The notes under the pieces: model-generated
What the model was told of the DNA's origin: nothing
The model's database searches: none
The model's input: the letters and a program-made list of their open reading frames with translations, nothing else
Translations under genes and position numbers: made by a program
Part shown: positions 41,921 through 51,835 of the stretch, piece after piece
Layout of the letters: each line of letters starts with the position of its first letter
Position numbering within the stretch: position 1 is the stretch's first letter
Origin: Litorivita pollutaquae
GTDB lineage: Bacteria; Pseudomonadota; Alphaproteobacteria; Rhodobacterales; Rhodobacteraceae
NCBI RefSeq assembly: GCF_003205515.1
Contig: NZ_KZ826486.1
Coordinates: 124,001 to 188,000 of the forward strand
Reading direction: 5' to 3'
DNA length: 64,000 bases

Positions 41921-42718
41921 TTATCCAATCCGTCCGGTGATATAGCTCTCGGTGCGCGGGTCGACGGGGTTGGTGAAAATCTGCCCCGTTTCGCCAAACT
42001 CTACCAGATTGCCAAGGTGGAAGAACGCGGTTTTCTGACTGACGCGCGCGGCTTGTTGCATCGAATGCGTCACGATGACGACGCTATATTGCGAGCGCAA
42101 TTCATCGATCAATTCTTCGACCTGCGCCGTCGCAATCGGGTCAAGCGCCGAACATGGCTCGTCCATCAACAGCACTTCGGGTTCGGTCGCCACTGCCCGC
42201 GCGATGCACAACCGCTGCTGCTGCCCGCCGGACAATCCGGTGCCGGGCGCGTCGAGGCGGTCTTTGACCTCGTCCCAAATGGCACCACGACGCAGGCTCT
42301 TTTCGACGATGATATCGAGATCGGCTTTGGTCTTGGCCATGCCGTGAATGCGCGGGCCGTAAGCGATATTGTCATAAATCGATTTCGGGAACGGATTGGG
42401 TTTTTGAAACACCATCCCGACCTTGGCGCGCAATTGCACCGGATCGACTTTGGGGTCGTAGATGTCTTCGCCATCAAGGCGAATCTCGCCTTCGACGCGG
42501 CAAATATCAATCGTGTCATTCATCCGGTTAAGGCAACGCAAAAAGGTGGATTTGCCGCAACCCGACGGCCCGATAAATGCCGTCACGGTCTTGTCTTCGA
42601 TATCGACATCGACGTCTTTGATCGCATGGGTGTCGGCGTAGTAAACCTGACAACCCCGGGCCGCGATCTTGATTTCATTCACGTCCACGTCTCTCTCCAT
42701 TATTCGCATATCATTCAT
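41921..42718 (-). CDS. pstB: phosphate ABC transporter ATP-binding protein PstB
   Basis: 265 residues. Walker [10 protein letters not shown] near 50-58, Q-loop [14 protein letters not shown], signature LSGGQQQR, Walker [15 protein letters not shown]-loop [12 protein letters not shown]. Energises high-affinity phosphate import. An internal ATG three codons in is an alternative start. Lies 11 bases after pstA. Confidence 0.97.
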   Translation of the reverse strand: MNDMRIMERDVDVNEIKIAARGCQVYYADTHAIKDVDVDIEDKTVTAFIGPSGCGKSTFLRCLNRMNDTIDICRVEGEIRLDGEDIYDPKVDPVQLRAKVGMVFQKPNPFPKSIYDNIAYGPRIHGMAKTKADLDIIVEKSLRRGAIWDEVKDRLDAPGTGLSGGQQQRLCIARAVATEPEVLLMDEPCSALDPIATAQVEELIDELRSQYSVVIVTHSMQQAARVSQKTAFFHLGNLVEFGETGQIFTNPVDPRTESYITGRIG

Positions 42719-42729
42719 GTCACTTGCCC

Positions 42730-44094
42730 CTACCAGCGGCGTTCAAAACGGCGGCGCAGCATCACCGCTACGGCATTCATCGCCACAAGGAAAATCAACA
42801 ATACGATGATCGCACCCGAAGCACGCTCAACAAAGGCCGGATCAGCGCGTTGGGTCCAGTTAAAGACCTGCACCGGAAGCGCCGTGGACGGTTCGCCAAA
42901 AAGGCCGCTCTCGGGGCTCCACGCAGCGGGATATTCGCGCACAAAAGCCACCATCCCGATCAAGAGCAAAGGCGCGGTTTCGCCCAAGGCCTGCGCCAAT
43001 CCGATGATTGTGCCGGTCAAAATGCCCGGTGCCGCCAACGGCAGGACATGGTGCATCACCGATTGCATTTTCGAGGCGCCCAACCCCAGCCCCGCGTCGC
43101 GGATCGACGGCGGGACCGCCTTAAGCGCGGCGCGTGTGGCGATGATGATCGTCGGCAATGTCATCAAGGTCAGAACCAGCCCGCCAACAATCGGCGCAGA
43201 CGCTCGCATACCGGCGAAGTTGATGAAAATTGCCAGACCAAGAATACCGAACACAATCGACGGAACCGCCGCAAGGTTCGAAATATTCACCTCAATAATG
43301 TCGGTCCAACGGTTCTTGGGCGCAAATTCTTCGAGATAGATCGACGCCGCAACGCCGATCACCGGTGCCAGTATCAGAACCGTCAGCATCATGTAGATCG
43401 ATCCGAGGATCGCCACTCCCAACCCTGCCGCTTCGGGACGTTGATCCGAGGCATCCGGTGCAATCAAGAACGCCCAGTTGAATTTGGTCTTGAGCAAGCC
43501 GCGCTCTTTGAGCGCATCAGCCAACATCAATTGCTCGGGCGTCACATTGCCGTCCAACTCGGCGCTGTCCATCGTGACGCGGCCCTTGTAATACCCGTCG
43601 ATCCGTCCGTTGGCCAGTAAGGTGAAGTCCTGCGTTGTTCCGATCAAATCAGGATCGGCCAAAACCGCATTGCGCACGGTTGCGGCCGCCTCTTTCGAGA
43701 TGATCTTCCCCGCATCCTTGTCGCTCAGCCCGTCAATCTCGATCCCTTCCTGGGCGAGAAAATCGTTCAAAGAGGTCTTCAATACTCCGGCATAGCCGAT
43801 GGTTGTCACCTTCTTCAGGTTCGCCAGCTCCCGGTCGCCTTTTTTATCAAGCTTGGCCTCGTTGAGATGCACGGGGATGGTCAAATAGGTCTGTTTAAAG
43901 GCGCCCGATCCGGTTCCGACGATCGACACCAACAACATCACCAGAGCCAGAACCCCGATCCCGACCGCTGCAAGGCCATAGGCGCGAAAGCGGGCCTCGG
44001 CGGAATTGCGGCGCTTGGTCCGTGCGTCCGGTTGCAATAGCGATTTACGCGGGACCGGCACGGCGCCGCTCTTTGACATATTCGCGTCGGTCAT
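42730..44094 (-). CDS. pstA: phosphate ABC transporter permease PstA
   Basis: 454 residues, longer than E. coli PstA because of an N-terminal extension of about 190 residues (first helix at 37-60, then a large periplasmic DUF3333-type segment), as usual in Alphaproteobacteria. The BPD-type permease core (about 220-450) has the EAA-like loop [25 protein letters not shown]. Start overlaps the pstC stop (ATGA). Confidence 0.95.
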   Translation of the reverse strand: MTDANMSKSGAVPVPRKSLLQPDARTKRRNSAEARFRAYGLAAVGIGVLALVMLLVSIVGTGSGAFKQTYLTIPVHLNEAKLDKKGDRELANLKKVTTIGYAGVLKTSLNDFLAQEGIEIDGLSDKDAGKIISKEAAATVRNAVLADPDLIGTTQDFTLLANGRIDGYYKGRVTMDSAELDGNVTPEQLMLADALKERGLLKTKFNWAFLIAPDASDQRPEAAGLGVAILGSIYMMLTVLILAPVIGVAASIYLEEFAPKNRWTDIIEVNISNLAAVPSIVFGILGLAIFINFAGMRASAPIVGGLVLTLMTLPTIIIATRAALKAVPPSIRDAGLGLGASKMQSVMHHVLPLAAPGILTGTIIGLAQALGETAPLLLIGMVAFVREYPAAWSPESGLFGEPSTALPVQVFNWTQRADPAFVERASGAIIVLLIFLVAMNAVAVMLRRRFERRW

Positions 44095-45329
44095 TCGTAT
44101 TGCTCCCGATATTTGCGCACGACGTAGAGCGCCAGCACATTGAGGCCGAGTGTGAACACAAACAGCGTCAACCCCAAGGCAAAGGCCACCAAAGTTTCCG
44201 GCGCGGCAAAATCCGTATCGCCGGTCAACTGGCTGACAATTTTAACTGTGATGGTGGTCATCGCCTCAAAGGGATTTACCACCGCGCCAACGCCTGATTT
44301 GAACTGTGCCGCTGCGGCGCCCGCACCCAACACCACAATCATCGTTTCGCCAATCGCGCGGCTCGCCGCCAAAAGGATCGCGCCGACAATACCCGGAAGC
44401 GCCGCAGGCACGACCACCTGTTTGATGGTCTCAGATTTTGTCGCGCCAAGCCCCAAAGAGCCATCGCGCATCGCCTGTGGCACCGCATTGATAATATCGT
44501 CGGACAAGGAAGACACGAAGGGGATCAACATGACGCCCATCACCAACCCCGCCGTCATCACCGATGATCCGCTTTCGCCCAACCCCATCGGCTGTGCAAA
44601 GTAGTCGCGCAACATTGGTCCGACGGTGATCAACGCGAAGAGACCGTAAACGATGGTCGGAATACCTGCGAGAACCTCGATCAACGGCTTGGCCACTGCG
44701 CGGATTTTCGGCCCGGCGTATTCCGACAAATAGATCGCCGCAAACAACCCGATCGGCACCGCAACCACAAGCGCGATCAGGCTGATGTAAAGCGTGCCCC
44801 AAAGCAGTGGCAAAATCCCGAGCTCGCTATCGCCGCGAAAATCCGGTGCCCAGGTCACCCCGAAAAAGAACTCTTTCCACGAATATTGCGAAAAGAAATT
44901 CCCGGTTTCCAACAACATTGACATCACAATGCCGACGGTGGTGAAAATCGCGATGGAGGCAGAAAAAATCAACAGCACCAAGATCCATCTCTCGGCTGCA
45001 TTGCGCGCGCGATACTCCGGCGAAATTCTGGCCAACGCCAAAATCGCCCCCGCGAGAGACAGCGCCAGAACCACCCATGGCACCCCGACGTCCATGCCCT
45101 CTGGCAGGGTGAATCCGTCGGATTTCAACGCGACCTGCCGCACCATCATATAGGCCAGGAACAGAGCCGTCGCAGGCACAAAAGCCGTCAGCGCCGTGTT
45201 GAGCCCGTGGTAAACTGCGCGCGAATGGCGGCGCACCGACCCATCCGTCGCAGCGATCCGCAGGCGCCCAAAAAAATACCCCACGACGGAAATCACGAGG
45301 ACGCAGATAAAGGAAAGAGCCAAGGACAT
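44091..45329 (-). CDS. pstC: phosphate ABC transporter permease PstC
   Basis: 412 residues; N-terminal helices and an extended periplasmic region precede the permease core (about 165-405) with the EAA loop DGSLGLGATKSETIKQVVVPAALPG. Forms the membrane channel with PstA. Stop overlaps the pstA start. Separated from pstS by a 78-base gap, the only real spacer in the operon, where mRNA processing could set the excess of binding protein. Confidence 0.95.
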   Translation of the reverse strand: MSLALSFICVLVISVVGYFFGRLRIAATDGSVRRHSRAVYHGLNTALTAFVPATALFLAYMMVRQVALKSDGFTLPEGMDVGVPWVVLALSLAGAILALARISPEYRARNAAERWILVLLIFSASIAIFTTVGIVMSMLLETGNFFSQYSWKEFFFGVTWAPDFRGDSELGILPLLWGTLYISLIALVVAVPIGLFAAIYLSEYAGPKIRAVAKPLIEVLAGIPTIVYGLFALITVGPMLRDYFAQPMGLGESGSSVMTAGLVMGVMLIPFVSSLSDDIINAVPQAMRDGSLGLGATKSETIKQVVVPAALPGIVGAILLAASRAIGETMIVVLGAGAAAAQFKSGVGAVVNPFEAMTTITVKIVSQLTGDTDFAAPETLVAFALGLTLFVFTLGLNVLALYVVRKYREQYE

Positions 45330-45407
45330 GCAGAATTCGCTTTTGCTTTGGGTAGAAGAGTGGCGGCCTGCAATCAGGCCACCACCGAGAGTGCATAAGC
45401 CCTGGGC

Positions 45408-46451
45408 TTACATGGCGTTGCCACCTTCGACAGCCGCCTGGGTTTGCTCAAGCTCGGGATCAGACACGAGGCCATATTCGGCGAGCGGGCCATCGGGGCC
45501 AGCCATGTCGTCAGAAACGAAGAACTCGGCATATTCTTGCAAGCCGGGGACCTCGCCCAAATGCGCACTCTTGACGTAGAAATAGAGCGGACGCGACACG
45601 GGATATTCACCGGAAGCAATGCTTTCGGTCGAAGGCGCAACGCCGGACATGGTTGCGACCTGCAACTTGTCGGTGTTGTTTTCGTAGAAGGCCAGACCGA
45701 AGACACCGATGCCGTCTTTGTTGCTTTCGATACGGGCAAGTGTTTCGGTGTAATCGCCGTCAATATCGACCGAAGTGCCATCGGTGCGCAGCGAGATACA
45801 AGCCTTCTCGGCAGCTTTCTTTTTGGCCTTGTCGCTGTCGCCTTGCGCCACTGCGAGGAACGCTTCAAAGGCGCCGGTATCTTCACATCCTTTAAGGATC
45901 ACTTTGTCTTCAAACACTTCGCGCGTGCCGTGCTTGGTGCCGGGGACAAAGGCTTGGATATTTTGCGCCGGAAGGTCCGGGTTCACATCGGCCCATGTTT
46001 TGTTCGGGTTGGCGACGATCTGACCATCTACGACGATCTTGTCGGACAGCGCCAAAAACCAATCGGACGGCGTGTATTCGAAACCGTTGCCGTTGATGTC
46101 CGAGGCAAAGACGATGCCGTCATAACCGATGCGGACTTCCATGATATCGGTCACACCATTCTCGGCGCAGGCCTTGATTTCGGAGTCTTTGATTTTGCGC
46201 GAAGCATTTGCCACATCGATGGTGCTTTCGCCGACACCTTCGCAGAATCTCTTGAGACCGGCGGACGAGCCGCCCGATTCCACAACCGGTGTCGGGAAGT
46301 CAAAGTTTTCGCCAAACGCTTCGGCAACGATGGCCGCATAGGGCAGGACGGTCGAAGAACCGGCAACTTGAACTTGGTCACGCGCCGAAGCCGCAGTGGC
46401 GGAAACGGCAGCGATCGCCAGAGCGGAGGCGGACAGTTTGATAAGGGACAT
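45408..46451 (-). CDS. pstS: phosphate ABC transporter substrate-binding protein PstS
   Basis: 347-residue periplasmic phosphate-binding protein. Signal peptide to about residue 23 (cleavage after ASA), phosphate loop VAGSSTVLPYA near 28 and ESGGSSAGLKRFCEG near 60, GTKHGTREVFEDKV in the second lobe. AGGAG lies 5 bases before ATG 46451; the longer frame adds 13 residues without support. First gene of the Pst operon, directly behind the Pho box. Confidence 0.95.
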   Translation of the reverse strand: MSLIKLSASALAIAAVSATAASARDQVQVAGSSTVLPYAAIVAEAFGENFDFPTPVVESGGSSAGLKRFCEGVGESTIDVANASRKIKDSEIKACAENGVTDIMEVRIGYDGIVFASDINGNGFEYTPSDWFLALSDKIVVDGQIVANPNKTWADVNPDLPAQNIQAFVPGTKHGTREVFEDKVILKGCEDTGAFEAFLAVAQGDSDKAKKKAAEKACISLRTDGTSVDIDGDYTETLARIESNKDGIGVFGLAFYENNTDKLQVATMSGVAPSTESIASGEYPVSRPLYFYVKSAHLGEVPGLQEYAEFFVSDDMAGPDGPLAEYGLVSDPELEQTQAAVEGGNAM

Positions 46452-46527
46452 GATAGCTCCTACAGGGTTATATCTCGCGGCCGACTTCATCTTCGGCCTT
46501 AGGGTGACCTAAAACCTCGGCATGTCG

Positions 46528-46561
46528 CTTATGTAATGGTTTTGTAACAGATTTATGAAAC
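46528..46561 (-). promoter_or_regulatory. Pho box upstream of pstS
   Basis: On the minus strand, GTTTCATAAATCTGTTAC closely matches the Pho box CTGTCAT-N4-CTGTCAC, and a third half-site, CATTAC, follows at the same 11-base period. It lies about 77 bases upstream of the pstS start. Predicts PhoB activation of pstSCAB-phoU-phoB and hence autoregulation. Confidence 0.8.
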
Positions 46562-46694
46562 CCCGAAAAATACACCTAATTACTTGAAGTAGAACAATTA
46601 AAATACGCCATCATAGATCAAAAATCGCACAAAAGCGCCCCATGGCACCCCTCAGATGTAACAAAGAATCAAACCGCCCGCGCCGGATGCTAAC

Positions 46695-46724
46695 AAAAAA
46701 GCCGCCCCATTTCCGGGGCGGCTT
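46695..46724 (-). terminator. intrinsic terminator after pheT
   Basis: GCCGCCCC / GGGGCGGC with a 6-base loop, followed on the minus strand by TTTTTT. Separates the pheST transcript from the downstream pst promoter region. Confidence 0.9.
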
Positions 46725-46747
46725 CATGTTTGCGATCTGCAGCGGCT

Positions 46748-49159
46748 TCAACCGCGCAGCGTGCCGCCTGTCGCCTTGGCAACCTTTTCGACAATCTTGG
46801 CGCTGACCGCCTCGATATCCGCTTCTTTCAGCGTCTTATCGACCGGTTGCAACCGCACCGTCACGGCGATGGATTTCTTCCCCGCGCCCATCTGTGCTTC
46901 GGCCGTCTCGCCGGTGAATTCATCGAACACATGCACGTTCTCGATCAAAACCTTATCCACACCTGCCGCCGCATTGACCAATGTCAGCGCTTCAACATCC
47001 GTGTCGACCACAAAGGCAAAATCGCGTTCAACCGCTTGCAGATCGCGGATCGCCAAAGCAGGCCGCGTCGCGGATTTCTTCTTCGGCAATGGCACCTCGG
47101 CGGGATAGATCGTGAAGCCAACCACCGGCCCTTTGACGCCCATTTCGGCCAGAACCTTGGGGTGCAATTCCCCAAAGACACCCAAAACCTTTTTCGGCCC
47201 AAGGCAGAGTTTACCGTGACGCCCCGGATGCCACCACGCGTCGGCACCGCGCAGGATTTGCACCTTGGCGGGGGCACCAATGGCGGACAAAACCGCTTCG
47301 GCATCGGCCTTGGCATCGTAAAGATCAACGCTGCGCATCTCACCATGCACATCGCGCGGACCGGTGCGGCCCACAAGAATGCCGCTGATCTGCACCTGTT
47401 GATCGTCCGGCTCACCGCCGCTAAATGCGGGGCCAACCTCGAACAGCGCCAGATCATGAAAGCCGCGCGATTGGTTGCGCGCCGCCGCTTGCAGCAAACC
47501 GGCCAACACCGACGGGCGCATATGGCTCATTTCGCTGGAAATCGGGTTTTCAAGCATCGTTGCATCGGTGCCGCCGCCGAACAGCGCCGCAGAGGCCTGA
47601 TCGATGAAGCTATAGGTCACACATTCATTGTAGCCCAAGCTCGCCGCCATCCGCCGCGCCGCGCTTTCGCGCACCTGCGCCCGGCTGAGGATCGGGGCGG
47701 GAATGCCGTCCGTTCCGCGCGCCAAGGGCCGCCCTTCGAGCTTGGTCAAGGACGCCACACGCGCCACCTCTTCGACCAGATCGGCAGAGCCTTGCACATC
47801 GCCGCGCCATGACGGCACATGCGCCATATCGCCTTCGATCACAAAACCCAACGCCGTCAACGTGCGGCGTTGCTCGTCGGCGGGAATGTCCATGCCGACG
47901 AGGCTTTGCACGCGGTCGGTATCAAGCTTGTAGGCCCGCGCCACATCGGGCACCTCGCCCGCGACAACGACTTCGGAGGCCTCACCGCCGCAAAGATCAA
48001 GGATCATCTGCGCGGCATCCTCGATGGCCTGCATGTTATATGCCGGATCGATGCCACGCTCGTTGCGATAGCGCGCGTCCGAATTGATCTTGAGCGCGCG
48101 GCCGGTTTTAGCGATCTGGATCGTGTCCCAAAGCGCCGCTTCGAGAAAGACGTTTACCGTCTCTTCGGTGCAGCCCGTCGCCGCGCCGCCCATGATACCT
48201 GCGATGCTCTCGACGCCCGTGTCATCGGAAATCACCACCATGCCCTCGGCCAGCGTATAGTCCTTGTCGTCAAGCGCGGTCATCACTTCGCCGCCTTTGG
48301 CGCGATGAATGCGAAGATCGCCCTTAACCTTGTCGGCATCAAAGACATGCAGCGGCCGGTTGCGGTCATAGGTGAAGAAATTGGTGATATCGACCAAAGC
48401 CGAAATCGGGCGCAAGCCGATGGCGCGCAAACGGGTTTGCAGCCATTCCGGCGACGGTCCGTTTTTCACGCCGCGGATCAGCCGTCCGGCGAAAACCGCG
48501 CAGCCGCCATCGCGGGCGTCCGTGTCGATGCGCACGCCGATGGACGAAGCAAATGCGCCCGCAACCTTGGCCGTTTTGGCGGGCTTCATCGTGCCAAGCC
48601 CGCGCGCCGACAAATCCAACGCAATGCCGCGCACGCCAAGCGCATCGGGGCGGTTCGGCGTGATGGCAATGTCGATCACCGGATCGACCTTGGCCGGATC
48701 ATGCTCAGTCAGCCAATCGGTGAATTCCTGCCCGACCTCACCCGAAGGCAATTCGATGATGCCGTCATGCTCTTCGGAGAGTTCCAATTCGCGTTCAGAG
48801 GCCATCATGCCGTGGCTTTCCACGCCGCGAATATTGCCCACCGAAAGCGTCACATCGATGCCGGGCACATAATCGCCCGGTTTACACAGAACCACAGTGA
48901 TGCCTTCGCGCGCATTGGGTGCGCCGCAAACGATTTGCTTCTCGCCCTCGTCGGTTTGCACGGTGCAGACGCGCAATTTATCCGCATCGGGATGCTTTTC
49001 CGCATGGGTGACTTTGGCAAGGGTAAAGCCTGACAGCTTGGCCGCCGGATCACTGACCTCTTCGACCTCAAGCCCGAGGTCGGTCAGTGCATAAAGGATC
49101 TCGTCCAGCGTCGCGGTCGTATCCAGATGCTCTTTGAGCCAAGAGAGTGTGAATTTCAT
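46748..49159 (-). CDS. pheT: phenylalanine-tRNA ligase beta subunit
   Basis: 803 residues with the expected order: N-terminal B1, tRNA-binding EMAP/OB domain at about 40-150 (LAKVTHAEKHPDADKLRVC), B3/B4 editing domain, B5, catalytic-like core, and the C-terminal ferredoxin-fold anticodon-binding domain (about 710-803). Acts with PheS as an alpha2beta2 synthetase. Its ATG overlaps the stop of the small membrane gene (ATGA) and has AAGGA upstream within that gene. Confidence 0.97.
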   Translation of the reverse strand: MKFTLSWLKEHLDTTATLDEILYALTDLGLEVEEVSDPAAKLSGFTLAKVTHAEKHPDADKLRVCTVQTDEGEKQIVCGAPNAREGITVVLCKPGDYVPGIDVTLSVGNIRGVESHGMMASERELELSEEHDGIIELPSGEVGQEFTDWLTEHDPAKVDPVIDIAITPNRPDALGVRGIALDLSARGLGTMKPAKTAKVAGAFASSIGVRIDTDARDGGCAVFAGRLIRGVKNGPSPEWLQTRLRAIGLRPISALVDITNFFTYDRNRPLHVFDADKVKGDLRIHRAKGGEVMTALDDKDYTLAEGMVVISDDTGVESIAGIMGGAATGCTEETVNVFLEAALWDTIQIAKTGRALKINSDARYRNERGIDPAYNMQAIEDAAQMILDLCGGEASEVVVAGEVPDVARAYKLDTDRVQSLVGMDIPADEQRRTLTALGFVIEGDMAHVPSWRGDVQGSADLVEEVARVASLTKLEGRPLARGTDGIPAPILSRAQVRESAARRMAASLGYNECVTYSFIDQASAALFGGGTDATMLENPISSEMSHMRPSVLAGLLQAAARNQSRGFHDLALFEVGPAFSGGEPDDQQVQISGILVGRTGPRDVHGEMRSVDLYDAKADAEAVLSAIGAPAKVQILRGADAWWHPGRHGKLCLGPKKVLGVFGELHPKVLAEMGVKGPVVGFTIYPAEVPLPKKKSATRPALAIRDLQAVERDFAFVVDTDVEALTLVNAAAGVDKVLIENVHVFDEFTGETAEAQMGAGKKSIAVTVRLQPVDKTLKEADIEAVSAKIVEKVAKATGGTLRG

Positions 49160-49500
49160 GTGTCCGTTTCCTTAGACTTAGTCAGCAGCACGAATAGCCC
49201 TATCCCTGAGCAAATCAGAAATAGGGGCACGACGAAAAACCAACTAAAGATCGCAATGATCGACGCGCCAATACCCATTGTTCCGGCAACATATCCGCTT
49301 CCTGCGGTAATAATCGCCGCGCCCGAACTGTGAGTCACGGCAGAAATCCCCAATACTGCGAGTAGTGATTTCGCGCCAAGAGCCAGAGCGCCAACACCGG
49401 AGGCTACCCCCGCACTCCATTGGCCTGTCTTGGTATCACGTGTGTATCCCGCCAATTTGAAAAGCTTTTCAGAAACCGAAGCTTTAAGCTGCCTAATCAA
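49156..49500 (-). CDS. small membrane protein inserted between pheS and pheT
   Basis: I do not recognise this family. 114 residues: a basic amphipathic N-terminus ([23 protein letters not shown]), a Gly/Ala/Ser-rich hydrophobic part (about 33-75, zipper-like [15 protein letters not shown]), a strong helix around 78-105 ([19 protein letters not shown]) and a charged tail. Start is taken as TTG at 49500: GGAGG lies 9 bases upstream and the TTG overlaps the pheS stop (TTGA); its own stop overlaps pheT (ATGA). Base composition is visibly more A+T-rich than pheS and pheT, suggesting later acquisition. Function unknown. Confidence 0.7.
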   Translation of the reverse strand: MIRQLKASVSEKLFKLAGYTRDTKTGQWSAGVASGVGALALGAKSLLAVLGISAVTHSSGAAIITAGSGYVAGTMGIGASIIAIFSWFFVVPLFLICSGIGLFVLLTKSKETDT

Positions 49501-50570
49501 CGGCTGAGCCCTCCGTGCAATGTCGGTTGGTTCAAACACGAGAACCCGTAATGGCGCAGCCAGCGCAGGTCGCTGTCGAAAAACGCGCGCAGGTCGGGGA
49601 TGCCGTATTTCAGCATCGCCAAACGGTCGATGCCCATGCCAAAGGCAAAACCTTGCCACGTGTCGGGATCAACGCCCGCCGCTTGCAAAACCTTGGGGTG
49701 CACCATGCCGGAGCCAAGGACTTCCATCCATCCGTCGCCTTCGCCGATGCGCAATTGGCCATCCACCCAAGAACATTGAATATCCACTTCCGCCGAAGGT
49801 TCGGTAAAGGGGAAATGCGAGGCGCGGAAACGGGTTTTGATGCCGTCGATTTCGAAAAAGGCGGCAAAGAACTCTTCCAGAACCCATTTGAGGTTCGCCA
49901 TAGAGATATCCTTGCCGATGGCGAGCCCCTCGACCTGATGGAACATCGGGGTGTGGGTTTGGTCATAATCCGACCGATACACCCGCCCCGGCGCAATCAC
50001 GCGGATCGGCGCGCCGCTTTTCTCCATCGCGCGGATTTGCACCGGCGAGGTATGGGTGCGCAAGACATGCGGCGGGCGGTCGTCGCCTTCCGCACGGTGC
50101 ATATAGAAGGTGTCGAATTCTTGCCGCGCGGGGTGATGCGGCGGGATGTTGAGCGCATCGAAGTTGTAGAAATCATTCTCGATCTGCGGCCCTTCGGCAA
50201 CGGCGAACCCGAGGTTGGCAAAAATCGCGCTGATCTCTTCGGTGACTTGGCTGACCGGATGCACGGTGCCTTGGGGGCGTCCGCGCGACGGCAGGGTCAC
50301 GTCGAGCCATTCCGTCGCCAAACGCGCATCCAAAGCCGCATCGGACAAGGCCGACTTCTTCGCCGTCAGCGCCGTGTTGATCTCGTCCTTGAGGGCGTTC
50401 AATTTCGGCCCGACACTTTGGCGCTCTTCGGGGGTCATTTTGCCAAGCTCGCGCATCTTGAGCGCGACCTCGCCTTTTTTACCCACAGCAGCGATGCGGA
50501 TCTCTTCCAGCGCCGCCTCGTCAGAGGCCGCTGCAATTGCAGCGATATACTTGTCTCTCAGATCGTCCAT
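49497..50570 (-). CDS. pheS: phenylalanine-tRNA ligase alpha subunit
   Basis: 357 residues: N-terminal coiled coil (1-90), then the class II catalytic core with motif 1 ([19 protein letters not shown]), motif 2 ([16 protein letters not shown]) and motif 3 ([18 protein letters not shown]). Charges tRNA-Phe with PheT. AGGAGG stands just before the ATG. Separated from pheT by the inserted membrane gene, which is unusual. Confidence 0.97.
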   Translation of the reverse strand: MDDLRDKYIAAIAAASDEAALEEIRIAAVGKKGEVALKMRELGKMTPEERQSVGPKLNALKDEINTALTAKKSALSDAALDARLATEWLDVTLPSRGRPQGTVHPVSQVTEEISAIFANLGFAVAEGPQIENDFYNFDALNIPPHHPARQEFDTFYMHRAEGDDRPPHVLRTHTSPVQIRAMEKSGAPIRVIAPGRVYRSDYDQTHTPMFHQVEGLAIGKDISMANLKWVLEEFFAAFFEIDGIKTRFRASHFPFTEPSAEVDIQCSWVDGQLRIGEGDGWMEVLGSGMVHPKVLQAAGVDPDTWQGFAFGMGIDRLAMLKYGIPDLRAFFDSDLRWLRHYGFSCLNQPTLHGGLSR

Positions 50571-50658
50571 CCGATCCTCCTGTTCGTCCTTGGTCCCATC
50601 GACACGCGGATGCGGGCGGGGTTTGGGCCGTTGCTACCCAGCGGGGCGCGCAAACGCA

Positions 50659-50691
50659 AGAAGCCGCGGCCCATAAAGGCCCGCGGCTTCT
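50659..50691 (-). terminator. hairpin between rplT and pheS, terminator or attenuator-like
   Basis: AGAAGCCGCGG pairs perfectly with CCGCGGCTTCT around an 11-base loop. The minus strand continues TTGCG, so the T run is weak. It follows rplT by 29 bases and precedes pheS by 89 bases, so partial termination or attenuation are both possible. Confidence 0.6.
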
Positions 50692-50719
50692 CAAATGTCT
50701 AATCCCTGAACGGGATGGG

Positions 50720-51082
50720 TTACGCGAGCGCCGCCTTGGCTTGATCAACGATCGCGCCAAATGCTTCGGGCTCATGCACGGCCAGATCGGCCAGAACCTT
50801 ACGGTCCACTTCAATACCGGCCAAGGACAGGCCGTTGATGAAGCGCGAGTATGTCAGCGCTTCGTCGTGGCTACGCACGGCGGCGTTGATCCGTTGGATC
50901 CACAGCGCGCGGAAGCTGCGCTTGCGCGCCTTACGGTCGCGTGTGGCATATTGGTTGGCCTTGTCCACGGCCTGCGTGGCGACGCGGAAAGTATTCTTAC
51001 GGCGACCGTAATAACCTTTCGCGGCTTTGATGATTTTCTTGTGACGCGCGTGCGCGACGGTTCCGCCTTTGGTACGAGACAT
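50720..51082 (-). CDS. rplT: 50S ribosomal protein L20
   Basis: 120 residues, typical L20: [28 protein letters not shown] start, [23 protein letters not shown] core and the globular C-terminal domain. Binds 23S rRNA early in assembly and can repress its own operon by binding mRNA. Starts 12 bases after rpmI. The usual upstream gene infC is not here. Confidence 0.98.
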   Translation of the reverse strand: MSRTKGGTVAHARHKKIIKAAKGYYGRRKNTFRVATQAVDKANQYATRDRKARKRSFRALWIQRINAAVRSHDEALTYSRFINGLSLAGIEVDRKVLADLAVHEPEAFGAIVDQAKAALA

Positions 51083-51094
51083 ATCAAACCCTCC

Positions 51095-51295
51095 TTAACG
51101 CGAATACGGCATCATCGACTTGACGATTTTCTCGTCAGGCGCCGACAGCGTGGTTGTTCCGCGTGCATTGCGGAGGAATTTATTGGTGCGTTTGATCATG
51201 CCGTGCTGCTTGCCCGCTTGCGCGGCTTTCACACGGCCGCTGGCCGTCACTTTGAACCGCTTTTTGCAGCTCGATTTGGTCTTCATCTTGGGCAT
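51095..51295 (-). CDS. rpmI: 50S ribosomal protein L35
   Basis: 66 residues, highly basic: [20 protein letters not shown] start and [16 protein letters not shown] core. The ATG at 51295 is the conserved start; the longer frame is not. First gene of rpmI-rplT, separated from the upstream stress genes by a strong terminator, so its promoter must lie in about 51296-51405. Confidence 0.97.
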   Translation of the reverse strand: MPKMKTKSSCKKRFKVTASGRVKAAQAGKQHGMIKRTNKFLRNARGTTTLSAPDEKIVKSMMPYSR

Positions 51296-51407
51296 TTCCG
51301 TCTCCTGATTTTGGGTCGGTGTCAAACGCGACTCGGCATGCCACTTCGGGCCGGTCGCGCGATGGAAGCGCCTCATTAGGCGCAAACAGGTAAGCTGGCA
51401 AGCAAAA

Positions 51408-51449
51408 ATCCAGCGTCCACCCCTAAAAATCATGGGGCGAACGCTGGAT
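51408..51449 (-). terminator. intrinsic terminator after the DUF1469 gene
   Basis: ATCCAGCGT pairs with ACGCTGGAT (9 bases), with an inner CCCC/GGGG helix. On the minus strand the stem is followed by TTTTTG. Ends the DUF883-DUF1469 transcript before rpmI. Confidence 0.85.
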
Positions 51450-51483
51450 TATCTTGGCTTCGCGGTGCTGGATCGCGGACGAC

Positions 51484-51825
51484 TTATCTGCGCGCGCGTT
51501 GCATCGCAGACCCCGCTTCAAGCCCGAAGGCAAAGGCCTGCGCCAGATTAGAGCCTTGCTTGGGGGCCTCTGCGCGCGGGGGCGCGGCGGGGGTACTGAT
51601 CCGCTCGGGCTTTGACGCCGCGATAGCAAACAACACCGCCGCCAACCCGAAATACACCAAGGCGATGATCAATGCCGCACCTTGAGGCGCGTAATGCACC
51701 TGTAAAAACAGCCATGCCGCGACGGTCAAAAAACCCGCCCCGACCAGCAGCGCGATAAGTGCCACAAAGGATAGCGCGGCTTGGCGCGCCATCCTTCCGG
51801 CTTTGAATTTCAAAGAGGTGAGCAT
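51484..51825 (-). CDS. DUF1469 (holin-superfamily III-like) membrane protein
   Basis: 113 residues with two transmembrane helices (about 14-40 and 47-68), a short loop between them and a Pro/Ala-rich tail. Matches the YqjE/DUF1469 pattern normally paired with a DUF883 protein, as here. Despite the superfamily name there is no phage context. ATG 51825 is 10 bases after the DUF883 stop. Probably part of the EcfG-controlled envelope stress response through the promoter upstream of its partner. Confidence 0.85.
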   Translation of the reverse strand: MLTSLKFKAGRMARQAALSFVALIALLVGAGFLTVAAWLFLQVHYAPQGAALIIALVYFGLAAVLFAIAASKPERISTPAAPPRAEAPKQGSNLAQAFAFGLEAGSAMQRARR

Positions 51826-51835
51826 TGGCGCACTC

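Noticed and set aside
42017-43339. Plus-strand open frame of 440 codons opposite pstB and pstA
   Set aside because: Shadow of two conserved transporter genes.
51484-51825. Possible prophage holin
   Set aside because: DUF1469 shares only the superfamily label; the neighbours are DUF883 and stress genes, with no phage genes nearby.
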